Shown in pieces: positions 1 through 6,132 of a stretch of 17,953 nucleotides of DNA (its first letter is position 1; each line of letters starts with the position of its first letter). The stretch is from Candidatus Cloacimonas sp. 4484_140 (GTDB lineage: Bacteria; Cloacimonadota; Cloacimonadia; JGIOTU-2). Location: contig MVCT01000002.1 of NCBI GenBank assembly GCA_002049945.1, positions 1 to 17,953 of the forward strand, given 5' to 3'. The position numbers were made by a program, and so were the translations under genes. The notes under the pieces are model-generated. The model did no database searches. It was not told where the DNA came from and was given only the letters and a program-made list of their open reading frames with translations.

Positions 1-317
1 GCAAAAAGTGGAAGTATTGTGCAAGAACACACTGCCAGTATCCCACCCGATACTGAAGCTATTGGATACGAAATCCACTTTTTTGTTTTGGGTCCAAGCA
101 ACTTGAGTACTGCATCTTTTTTTACAAAAACTGTGATCGCTCCTGCAATAAAGAACGCCGGAACCAGGCAAAGTAACACATGTTCACGTGCATATTCGTG
201 TAGCAAAGTGAAGCCGTTGATAAGTGCTTGTGATACCGGCTTTGTATCAAAAGGAAGGAAATAAATAACGAGGAATGCGCCGATCAGCGAGAGAAATTTT
301 TTCCATTCTTTATTCAT
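1..317 (-). CDS. COG0701/ArsP-type permease, N-terminal part (cut by window edge)
   Basis: Reading from ATG at 317 to the window edge gives 105 residues and no stop. The protein has an N-terminal hydrophobic segment (about 8-22), a second one (about 46-64) and then the motif CSCTILPLF at 97-105. The Cys-x-Cys followed by a Pro-Leu pair in a membrane helix is the signature of the DUF318/COG0701 permeases (PF03773), which include the organoarsenical exporter ArsP. Known members are inner-membrane permeases; the substrate of this one cannot be read from the sequence. A GAGAAG ribosome site lies just before the ATG. The gene starts 9 bp after the ArsR-family repressor gene, so the two form an operon and the permease is probably induced by the metal or metalloid that releases the repressor. 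The family is clear, the substrate open. Confidence 0.85.
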   Translation of the reverse strand, partial: MNKEWKKFLSLIGAFLVIYFLPFDTKPVSQALINGFTLLHEYAREHVLLCLVPAFFIAGAITVFVKKDAVLKLLGPKTKKWISYPIASVSGGILAVCSCTILPLF

Positions 318-326
318 GAAACTTCT

Positions 327-650
327 CTAATCTACATGGCATACACAGCTTTGATGCTGCTTGATCTTGTCTTCAATAACTGCGGTCACACATTGGAAAA
401 AATTAGTTATACAGGGCACCTGAAGATGGTAGAACATTTCCAGACCATCTTTGCGTGATGTAACAATGCCTGAAACTTTCAGCACACTGATATGCCTGGA
501 CAGAGTTGATTTATCAATATCAAAATATTCCATTAGTTCAGAGAAGGACTTCTCTCCTTCTTTCAAAAGCTCGATCACGATTAAGCGCACCGGATGTGCC
601 ATTGCCTTGATGACCTCGCTTCGAATCTCTGCTTCTTTATAGGTAATCAT
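327..650 (-). CDS. ArsR-family metal(loid)-responsive transcriptional repressor
   Basis: Encodes 107 residues with the ArsR/SmtB winged-helix fold: helices around AHPVRLIVIELL (18-29), the recognition helix DIDKSTLSRHISVL (44-57) and a wing near SRKDGLEMFYHL (65-76). The classical ELCVC metal site in the recognition helix is absent. Instead four cysteines lie outside it, at 80, 87, 102 and 104, the last two in the C-terminal tail SCVCHVD. These probably form the sensor site. I chose ATG at 650 because AGAAGG precedes it at good spacing; an upstream TTG at 683 would add 11 residues but falls inside the operator-like palindrome (675-705). It is followed directly by the permease gene. Likely autorepressed, with the permease as its main target; ligand unknown (arsenite, organoarsenic or another thiophilic ion are options). 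Confidence 0.85.
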   Translation of the reverse strand: MITYKEAEIRSEVIKAMAHPVRLIVIELLKEGEKSFSELMEYFDIDKSTLSRHISVLKVSGIVTSRKDGLEMFYHLQVPCITNFFQCVTAVIEDKIKQHQSCVCHVD

Positions 651-674
651 AGCACCTTCTTTCTTTGTTGGCTG

Positions 675-705
675 ATTTGCCAATAAGTAAATTAGATTGT
701 CAAAT
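675..705 (-). promoter_or_regulatory. Candidate ArsR operator overlapping the arsR-permease promoter
   Basis: ATTTGCCAAT (675-684) and ATTGTCAAAT (696-705) form an inverted repeat matching at 9 of 10 positions with an 11-bp spacer. On the minus strand one arm contains TTGACA (703-698), a good -35 box; a -10 at the usual distance is poor (GCAAAT at 680-675). The palindrome ends 24 bp before the repressor ATG. Its size and position fit a dimeric ArsR-family protein blocking RNA polymerase. The palindrome is seen directly; the role is inferred. Confidence 0.5.
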
Positions 706-709
706 TTTT

Positions 710-1267
710 TTAAAGTAGGTGTCCGAGTAAAATCTTTATCCCTATCACGATCAGCACGATTCCGCCAAGCAGATGGGCACGCTCACCCCATTTAATCCCG
801 ATTGATCTTCCAAGCATCACACCACAAAAGGAGATAGTGAATGTGATAATACCAATTGTAAGAGCCGGCAGGAAAATTGGGACATTTAAAAGAGAAAAAC
901 CCAATCCTGCCGCAAGCGCATCGATGCTGGTGGCAATGGCGAGTCCTAAAAGCACGAGCAGATTCGTAGGGCGAATGAGTTTCTTTTCGGGATGTGAAAC
1001 AAATGCTTCATAGATCATGCGGATTCCTATGATGACCAAAAGTCCAAACGCAATCCAGTGATCGAATTTTTCTATGTAATTACGGAACAGATTTCCACCG
1101 AACCATCCGAGCACAGGCATGAGCGCTTGAAATCCACCAAAAAAAAGTGCAATAATACAGCTCCAGAAAAGATATGAGCTCTTGAGAGAAAATCCGCTGG
1201 CAAGGGATACTGCAAAAGCATCCATCGCAAGACCGACCGCAATAAGTAAGATTTGAAATAATGGCAT
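710..1267 (-). CDS. mntP: MntP-type manganese efflux pump
   Basis: A 185-residue polytopic membrane protein of the MntP (formerly YebN/DUF204) family, close to the usual length of about 188. Six hydrophobic segments are visible. The two internally repeated signature Asp motifs are present: AMDAFAVS near the N-terminus and SIDALAAG in the second half, matching the acidic residues needed for Mn(II) export in the family. Start chosen at ATG 1267 (MPLFQ...), which aligns with the family start and has AAAGAG upstream; an ATG at 1306 would add 13 polar residues. The gene lies 59 bp upstream of the ArsR-family gene on the same strand, but the palindromic promoter between them suggests separate control. 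I looked for a yybP-ykoY manganese riboswitch in the leader and saw none that I could support. Confidence 0.88.
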   Translation of the reverse strand: MPLFQILLIAVGLAMDAFAVSLASGFSLKSSYLFWSCIIALFFGGFQALMPVLGWFGGNLFRNYIEKFDHWIAFGLLVIIGIRMIYEAFVSHPEKKLIRPTNLLVLLGLAIATSIDALAAGLGFSLLNVPIFLPALTIGIITFTISFCGVMLGRSIGIKWGERAHLLGGIVLIVIGIKILLGHLL

Positions 1268-1328
1268 AAATATACTCTTTCTGAAATGCAATGCTTCAGA
1301 AATCATCAGCTTCTTGTCTAATAAATTA

Positions 1329-1354
1329 TTATTGACTGTTCATAATGTCCTCCC
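1329..1354 (-). other. Strong Shine-Dalgarno plus four-codon open frame in the mntP leader
   Basis: On the minus strand GGGAGGA (1354-1348) is followed after four bases by ATG AAC AGT CAA TAA (1343-1329). It is one of the strongest ribosome sites in the window yet opens only a four-codon frame about 60 bp before the mntP start. It could be a leader peptide, a relic start of a lost gene, or chance. Low confidence that it is functional. Confidence 0.2.
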
Positions 1355-1366
1355 TGAAACGGGCAT

Positions 1367-1477
1367 ATGGATTTAGAAAAATTAGAGTTACACTTAAAAG
1401 AGATTTCAGTTGGAAAAGCTCTTGATCAATACAAAGATATTCCTGATTTCTCCGCATTCAAAGAAAAAGTTGATTAA
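1367..1477 (+). pseudogene. Short plus-strand frame, possible truncated gene at the island border
   Basis: ATG at 1367 opens 36 codons ending TAA at 1475-1477, giving a charged, helix-prone peptide (MDLEKLELHL at the start, FSAFKEKVD at the end). An in-frame TGA at 1355 shortly precedes the ATG and there is no good ribosome site. I do not recognise it. Its stop falls exactly where the very AT-rich minus-strand island begins, so it may be the remaining 5' end of a gene, divergent from mntP, that was cut by arrival of the island. A genuine small protein or chance are equally possible. Confidence 0.22.
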
Positions 1478-1607
1478 GTGCTGTAATGGATAGATACCTA
1501 TAGTTATGCTCCAGCAAGTTCGCTTTTTTTATTGGAACGAAATAGTTACAATCTACTAATTCTTTAGTTGATTTGTTGAAATTTTTATTTATAATTTTAG
1601 CATATTC
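1458..1607 (-). pseudogene. Open frame resembling the C-terminal tail of an HsdM-like adenine methyltransferase (relic)
   Basis: A frame open from just after TAG at 1608 to TGA at 1458 has no ATG near its beginning. It reads ...KELVDCNYFVPIKKANLLEHNYRYLSI... The run FVPI, then a basic stretch, then L-E-H-N-Y-x-x-L-S-I resembles the end of type I (HsdM) N6-adenine methyltransferases, where a FxVP segment is followed by eN-x-Y-x-L-S. No catalytic motif is left. It lies downstream of another methyltransferase-like tail and of the HNH nuclease gene on the same strand. The frame is certain, the family likeness weak; it could be chance in AT-rich DNA. Confidence 0.22.
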
Positions 1608-1681
1608 CTATACGGCATGATTCTATTTTCAGCAATTTTGATATATTCCTCACTTATCTCAAAGCTTATGAGAGTTGCTAT
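1589..1681 (-). pseudogene. Relic C-terminus of a beta/alpha-class DNA methyltransferase
   Basis: In a frame different from the neighbouring nuclease, the minus strand reads ISFEISEEYIKIAENRI then PYRNMLKL and stops at 1591-1589. The pattern F/G-x-E/D-I-x-x-E-Y-x-x-I-A-x-x-R-I is the hallmark tail of N6-adenine/N4-cytosine DNA methyltransferases, which normally follows the SAM-binding DPFxGSGTT motif and a linker. Here that SAM motif and everything before it are missing: upstream the frame runs only into the 3' end of the nuclease gene and meets a stop. I read it as what remains after a deletion removed the methyltransferase body. It lies 6 bp after the HNH gene stop, where a cognate methyltransferase gene would be expected. 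The tail motif is convincing, its being a true relic is inferred. Confidence 0.5.
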
Positions 1682-1686
1682 AAAAT

Positions 1687-2520
1687 TTAATAATGAATTT
1701 CTTTTTCAAAATATTTTGGTAGTTTGTCAATTATTTGAAAAACAGTATATGCGTTATCATTTAATCTTACTTTTCGCAACCAACTATCTGAATCAAAATA
1801 ATGCTCAGGTTCAGTATAAGTAAATTGAGCATGAATATTAGGACTAACAACAAGTAAATTTTTAATGTGATTTCCTTTTAAAGAATCAATATGATGAATC
1901 TCAAAATATGGATTCCCATTTTTCATTATAAAAGTGAAACCAGATATTTGACATTTACCACCATATAAAACAACTAATATTTTTCTTAATGATGAAGGAA
2001 CATTTTCTTTTGTTTTATTTGATGGAACTAATTTTGTTTTACGTTTATAAACCTCTTTTTGAGACATTCGTACAAACTCACTTTGAATTACTTCAATACT
2101 AGATTTATTCGTCGCATATGATAAATTTTTAATATTTTTCTCAGTCTCTATATCATTAAGGCTTTTTTCAAAATTATTTTCTAATTTTTTAATTCGTTCA
2201 TTGAAATATTTTTCTGGAATTATTTTATATTTACCTTCATCTAAAATTTGTATAACTATTTCATCACCATCATTGATTTTGTATTTTGAGTAGAATGCTT
2301 TTAGACCACCAATCCTGCACTCACGACTACTACTTTGATACGGTGTATAAGTTTTTTCTTCTTCTTTTCCTTTATCATTCAATACATAAATTTTCGAGGC
2401 CAATTTTGGAAACTGCGATATAAGAGAAACGGGTATTGCTAAAAGACCTTTTTCAATTCTGCTTTTAGTCGTTTTAATCGTTATATAATTATATGGTATC
2501 GGGCTAGTCACTTTTTTCAT
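1687..2520 (-). CDS. HNH endonuclease with B3/EcoRII-N-like DNA-recognition domain (putative restriction enzyme)
   Basis: A 277-residue protein. Residues about 10-100 contain a predicted beta-rich domain ending in RECRIGGLKAFYSKY, then a K-I-x-x-G-D-E-I-V-I strand; this resembles B3 / EcoRII-N pseudobarrel domains used by several restriction enzymes to read DNA. A charged helical linker follows (about 105-165). The C-terminal part carries an HNH nuclease: GGKCQISG (187-194), EIHHID (207-212), N221, and SPNIHAQF (226-233), giving His209/210, Asn221 or Asn228, and His230. Only one Cys (190) is present, so it lacks the usual Cys4 zinc knuckle. The coding frame is intact. Base composition is far lower in G+C than mntP next door, suggesting transfer. 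It starts 11 bp after a 76-residue protein gene and is followed by methyltransferase-like tails but no intact methyltransferase. HNH is clear; the DNA-recognition domain is a weaker call. Confidence 0.72.
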   Translation of the reverse strand: MKKVTSPIPYNYITIKTTKSRIEKGLLAIPVSLISQFPKLASKIYVLNDKGKEEEKTYTPYQSSSRECRIGGLKAFYSKYKINDGDEIVIQILDEGKYKIIPEKYFNERIKKLENNFEKSLNDIETEKNIKNLSYATNKSSIEVIQSEFVRMSQKEVYKRKTKLVPSNKTKENVPSSLRKILVVLYGGKCQISGFTFIMKNGNPYFEIHHIDSLKGNHIKNLLVVSPNIHAQFTYTEPEHYFDSDSWLRKVRLNDNAYTVFQIIDKLPKYFEKEIHY

Positions 2521-2531
2521 AACGGTTATTG

Positions 2532-2762
2532 TTATTCAAGAAATGAGACAAATGTAGCTTTTAAACTCTCATAATAATTTTTATAGAACCATATCATCAT
2601 CTCTTCAATTTTTGTTTCGTTAAATTCAACACTTTGATTTTCCTCTAGCAAATCATCCGTAGTGATGGCAATTATTGTATTCTTTAGATGTTCAGCAATT
2701 TTAGGATTGTCTAATAAACCCAATTCTCTTACTTGTTTAGATGAAATATAGTATCCGATCAT
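2532..2762 (-). CDS. Hypothetical 76-residue protein paired with the HNH nuclease
   Basis: Encodes an acidic 76-residue protein, MIGYYISSKQVRELGLLD at the start and YKNYYESLKATFVSFLE at the end, predicted mostly helical, without signal peptide, membrane segment, cysteine motif or helix-turn-helix that I can see. I do not recognise the family. ATG at 2762 has AAGG about ten bases upstream. It lies 11 bp before the HNH gene on the same strand with the same AT-rich composition, so the two are probably co-transcribed and co-inherited. Possible roles are an accessory or inhibitor of the nuclease or a controller protein, but nothing in the sequence decides this. Confidence 0.55.
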   Translation of the reverse strand: MIGYYISSKQVRELGLLDNPKIAEHLKNTIIAITTDDLLEENQSVEFNETKIEEMMIWFYKNYYESLKATFVSFLE

Positions 2763-3006
2763 AATTATTGTGCCTTATTTTTATTGTAAAATATGTATTA
2801 TCCAAACTGTTCTTAATTTGAGAAAGCTTCTCTATTTTATACATTCTTACTTCCGTTGCCTTATTTTTTCACATTGCCATTAGTACATACACTAAATATA
2901 TAATAATCCTGTCAATAAATCAGGACAAGATTCAAAAGAACAACATTTTGGAATGAGCACGAATTGCATTCCGATATAAAAAATTATCATTCATTATCCC
3001 ACTTAA
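2763..3006. other. AT-rich intergenic region with stem-loop
   Basis: No gene found. It contains GGAATG (2950-2955) and CATTCC (2967-2972), a perfect 6-bp inverted repeat with an 11-base loop, and a smaller one, TCCTG/CAGGA, around 2907-2925. Neither is followed by a clear T-run on either strand, so a classical terminator is doubtful, although the first lies just beyond the 3' end of the GGDEF gene. A TTGACA on the minus strand (2915-2910) points toward the 76-residue gene but lacks a convincing -10. Confidence 0.3.
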
Positions 3007-4824
3007 TTATCCTACTTCCTGAACAGTCACGACACGGTTCCTTCCGCTCTCTTTACCTTCGTACAGTGCATCATCAGAAAGTTTAATACACTCATCAACA
3101 GAGAGAGACTCGTCGTATTGGCTCACTCCAAATGTTGCGGTTACAGGTATCTTTTTTGATGAATATGTAAATGGATAATCTTCGATCTTCTTTCTTACAG
3201 ATTCGGCAATAGTTATAGCACCTTTCAGTGAGGTTTTCGGCAGAAATAGAAGAAATTCTTCACCACCCCAGCGTCCAACCAAATCCTGTTTTCTTACAGC
3301 AGATCTAAGTATGACTGCCATGGTTGCCAGAACGTAATCTCCACACTCATGCCCGTGTGTATCATTAACATTTTTAAAATGATCGATATCCATAAGAATG
3401 AAGGAAAATGGCTCGAAAGCTCTTTTGATTCTGGTTCTTTCAAGTTCTATGATCTCATGCAGATATCTGCGGTTCCAGAGTTTTGTGAGCGGATCGGTTC
3501 GGGAGAGCTCCTCTAATTTTCCATTTGCTACTGCAAGTGCAGCAGAAGTTTTTACCTTCTGCCTGTAGAGATTCGATAGAATAAGCACAAAAAGAAATAT
3601 CATCACTATCCCGCCGGTCAAATATAGCAAAAGGGATCGTTGACGCTTCAGCTTCATTCCTGAAATGGTTTTGTCCTTTTCCAGAAGTACGATCTGCTGT
3701 TCCTTCTTTTCGGTTTCGTATTTGGTTTCCATTTCAGTTATCTTCTCGTCACTTTCAATATTAAAAATCGAATCGTTCAACGCTTTGAATTTAACATGAT
3801 ATTCATAAGCATTTTGGAAGTTATTCATCTTAGCATAAATAGATGAAATTTCTCCTATAATTTCTGCAATTTGTGAATAATCATTAATTTCTTGAGCGAA
3901 TTTTAGCGCTTCCCTTTCTTCTTTCATCGCAACTTCATACAATCCCAAATCTTTATGGATGGAACCGATGTTATGTAATGATATCGCAGTATTTCTTTTA
4001 TCATTATATTTTTGGGCAATAATTAATGCTTTGTTAAAATATTCTAAAGCCTCATTCTTATTATCAAAATCATCATAATACATGATCGCTATATTAGTTA
4101 GAATTATTCCCGATAGCCGCTCGTTCCCGATTTCTTCACTATACTTTAAGGAAGATAAACAATAGTCTAAAGCCTTTTCAGAATTATCCAGATTTGAATA
4201 AGTACCTGCTATATTTAATGTAGTATAAGCAATATTAATATTGGCATTCAGTTCTTCATAGATCTCTAAAGCTTTTGACAGGTATTCCAAGCTTTTATTA
4301 TAATCTTTAGTAGAGAAAAATATCAGCCCAATATTATTATATGAACTTGCTATATTAAAACTATCTTGCAATTCTTCTTGAATTTCCAAAGCGAGAAGAT
4401 ATTGTTCTAAAGCTTTCACGAAATCATTTTGTTTGTAGTAAATAGCACCAATATTATTTAGTGTGGCGGATTTCAGTCTTAAATCATTTATTTCCTGTGC
4501 AATTTCTAAAGAACTATTTGCATGATCTAATGCAATTTGGAATTCGCTAAGATTATAATATGCCCAGGCTAAATTGTTAAAAACTGCCCCCTTCATTCGT
4601 TCCTCTTTGAAATCACCTAATAGCCCCAAAGCTTCCTCGCCATATTCAACAGCTTTTGGTGGATTACTATCTCGATATTCGAAAACTAATCGTGATAGGA
4701 TTTCAACTCTCTCACCTTCTTTTGAATTAATTAGTCGTGCTTCAAAGCTATCAACTATTGATTGAGAAAATAAGGTGGTACTCGCAAATAAAATAAATAG
4801 GATAAGAAATATGCATTTTTTCAC
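3007..4824 (-). CDS. TPR-sensor diguanylate cyclase (signal peptide, TPRs, TM, GGDEF)
   Basis: A 605-residue membrane enzyme that should make cyclic di-GMP from two GTP. It has a signal peptide (1-20, KKCIFLILFILFASTTLF), a long run of tetratricopeptide repeats of the Tpr_12 kind (about 35-345, repeated A-x-x-Y-x-N-I-G-x-I-Y cores), a short coiled coil (about 360-390), a transmembrane helix (397-419) and a GGDEF domain (about 440-600). The active site is intact: DIDHFK with metal-binding Asp479, and GGEEF at 520-524. The allosteric inhibitory site RKQD (511-514) is present at the correct five-residue distance, so product inhibition is expected. TPRs face the periplasm, cyclase the cytoplasm. 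Start is GTG at 4824 with CGGAG upstream at proper spacing. The TPR ligand is unknown. It follows the nad operon but is separated by 74 bp and is probably transcribed separately. Confidence 0.9.
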   Translation of the reverse strand: MKKCIFLILFILFASTTLFSQSIVDSFEARLINSKEGERVEILSRLVFEYRDSNPPKAVEYGEEALGLLGDFKEERMKGAVFNNLAWAYYNLSEFQIALDHANSSLEIAQEINDLRLKSATLNNIGAIYYKQNDFVKALEQYLLALEIQEELQDSFNIASSYNNIGLIFFSTKDYNKSLEYLSKALEIYEELNANINIAYTTLNIAGTYSNLDNSEKALDYCLSSLKYSEEIGNERLSGIILTNIAIMYYDDFDNKNEALEYFNKALIIAQKYNDKRNTAISLHNIGSIHKDLGLYEVAMKEEREALKFAQEINDYSQIAEIIGEISSIYAKMNNFQNAYEYHVKFKALNDSIFNIESDEKITEMETKYETEKKEQQIVLLEKDKTISGMKLKRQRSLLLYLTGGIVMIFLFVLILSNLYRQKVKTSAALAVANGKLEELSRTDPLTKLWNRRYLHEIIELERTRIKRAFEPFSFILMDIDHFKNVNDTHGHECGDYVLATMAVILRSAVRKQDLVGRWGGEEFLLFLPKTSLKGAITIAESVRKKIEDYPFTYSSKKIPVTATFGVSQYDESLSVDECIKLSDDALYEGKESGRNRVVTVQEVG

Positions 4825-4898
4825 TGTATCTCCGATGTTATGTTTTCAGCTTTACCGTTAAATTGCAAAACCTAATAGGGCATAGTCAGAAAGGAATA

Positions 4899-5624
4899 TT
4901 ATTTTGTCCAATCTTTAAGATCGCTGCCTTCGAGAGTTCCTATTATTTTCTTCGAAAATTTCAAGTTAGGTTGTGATCGATTTATGTCTTGAATTACCCT
5001 TTTATATTTATCACGCTTAGTCTTTGCTTTGTATGGACATGGCATATCAAAATATGGTAAATTGAGATGTGAATGAATTTGGGAAATTTTATCTTCTTCG
5101 AGATATATCATTGGGCGGATGATCATCATCGGGCTTTCTGAGATTTCTACTTTGGGGGTTAGGGCAGCAAGTTTTTTGTTTTCAACGATATTCATCAGAA
5201 ATGTCTCTGCAATATCCGTTGCGTGGTGTCCATACGCCACTTTGAAGATTTCGTATTTTGATAGTAATGAAGATAGGGCGCCCCTTTTCAAGCGGGAACA
5301 GATATAGCAGTTTTCAATTGTATTTTCTATGTCTGAATTAAGTTTTTCTTCATAATAGGATACATTCAAATCCCTGCAAAAATCCCGAAGCTTGGAAGTG
5401 TTGTAGTCGGCAATTTTGATATGAGCTGCCGATAGAGAGAATGACAAATTCGAAAATTTCTTTAAATATGCAAGGATATATAGAAGTGTTGTACTGTCCT
5501 TACCACCGGATAAGGCAACTGCTATTTTTTCATTCTCGTTAATAAGTTCATATTTTCTGATTGCCCGAAGCACATCATTGATGAACCATTTCCCGAAGTT
5601 CTTATCAAAGAGGATATCGTTCAT
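4899..5624 (-). CDS. TtcA-like PP-loop ATPase (Fe-S, tRNA-thiolation family)
   Basis: A 241-residue ATP pyrophosphatase of the TtcA/TtuA superfamily. The PP-loop SGGKDS is at 39-44, then CYICSRLKRG with Cys106 and Cys109, a GHHATD motif (132-137) and a third cysteine in MPCPYK (Cys196). In TtcA a CxxC and one more Cys bind a [4Fe-4S] cluster that activates sulfur for 2-thiocytidine in tRNA. It is shorter than E. coli TtcA (311), and the C-terminal cysteine context (CPYKAKTKR) differs from the CGSQ of TtcA, so the exact substrate is open. Its ATG overlaps the flavodoxin stop (ATGA, 5621-5624), making it the last gene of the nad operon. The link to NAD synthesis is unexplained; shared dependence on Fe-S clusters and an electron donor is one possibility. 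Confidence 0.75.
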   Translation of the reverse strand: MNDILFDKNFGKWFINDVLRAIRKYELINENEKIAVALSGGKDSTTLLYILAYLKKFSNLSFSLSAAHIKIADYNTSKLRDFCRDLNVSYYEEKLNSDIENTIENCYICSRLKRGALSSLLSKYEIFKVAYGHHATDIAETFLMNIVENKKLAALTPKVEISESPMMIIRPMIYLEEDKISQIHSHLNLPYFDMPCPYKAKTKRDKYKRVIQDINRSQPNLKFSKKIIGTLEGSDLKDWTK

Positions 5625-6118
5625 TCAGAAAAATTAAGCTGTGCCTTGTCTATAAGACTTTGTACCCAAGAGCAAATTTGTTCATTCTTATCCTGCTCGC
5701 CTTTTATTGGCTCATGAAATTTAGTTATGCCAAGTATTTCATTGCCTTCAAGAAGCTCTTTCATATGCGTTATTGTTTTCCCAATACCGCCGCGATGGCA
5801 AATTAATAAACCGATTTTTTTATCTTTCAATTTAACTTTGTTGAGGAACGATCGAACTGCAGGAGTCATCGTAAAAGCCCATACCGGCGTGCCGATAATT
5901 ATCATGTCGTACGCTTCAGGTTCCAGATTAAAGGGCTTCAATTCGGGCTTTGCCCGCATGGTTGCTTGTTTACCACCAAAAAAATATTTCATTTTATTGT
6001 TCTTAATATCTTTGATTGGCATCAGGCGTAAAACATCTGCACTAACACATTCTGCAATGCTCTCTGCGAGATATTTCGTATTCCCATCAAGAGAATAATA
6101 TACAATTAAGATCTTCAT
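5621..6118 (-). CDS. Flavodoxin-family protein
   Basis: A 165-residue flavodoxin-like domain: first beta strand KILIVYYS, FMN phosphate loop SLDGNT (9-14; the usual form is S-x-T-G-N-T), the IIGTPVWAFTMTPAVRSFL segment (74-92) with the Trp80 region that stacks on the flavin, and a CHRGG turn (108-111) at the third FMN loop. Expected to carry electrons one or two at a time in the cytoplasm. A strong AAAGGAGT ribosome site precedes ATG 6118. It lies 14 bp after nadB and overlaps the TtcA-like gene by 4 bp, so it is co-translated with genes for a flavoprotein and Fe-S enzymes. It could serve as electron acceptor of L-aspartate oxidase in anoxic conditions or as reductant for cluster enzymes; this is inference. 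Confidence 0.85.
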   Translation of the reverse strand: MKILIVYYSLDGNTKYLAESIAECVSADVLRLMPIKDIKNNKMKYFFGGKQATMRAKPELKPFNLEPEAYDMIIIGTPVWAFTMTPAVRSFLNKVKLKDKKIGLLICHRGGIGKTITHMKELLEGNEILGITKFHEPIKGEQDKNEQICSWVQSLIDKAQLNFSE

Positions 6119-6132
6119 GGATACTCCTTTTA

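Noticed and set aside
1268..1366. Possible yybP-ykoY manganese riboswitch before mntP
   Set aside because: Read on the minus strand, I could not find the paired conserved loops or a long helical core; only a short CCC/GGG pairing is present.
1617..1823. 68-codon plus-strand open frame over the HNH gene end
   Set aside because: Mostly antisense to the HNH 3' end and the methyltransferase-like tail, and no ribosome site.
2950..2972. Rho-independent terminator for the GGDEF gene
   Set aside because: The stem is only 6 bp and AT-poor runs of T do not follow it on the minus strand; kept only as a stem-loop.
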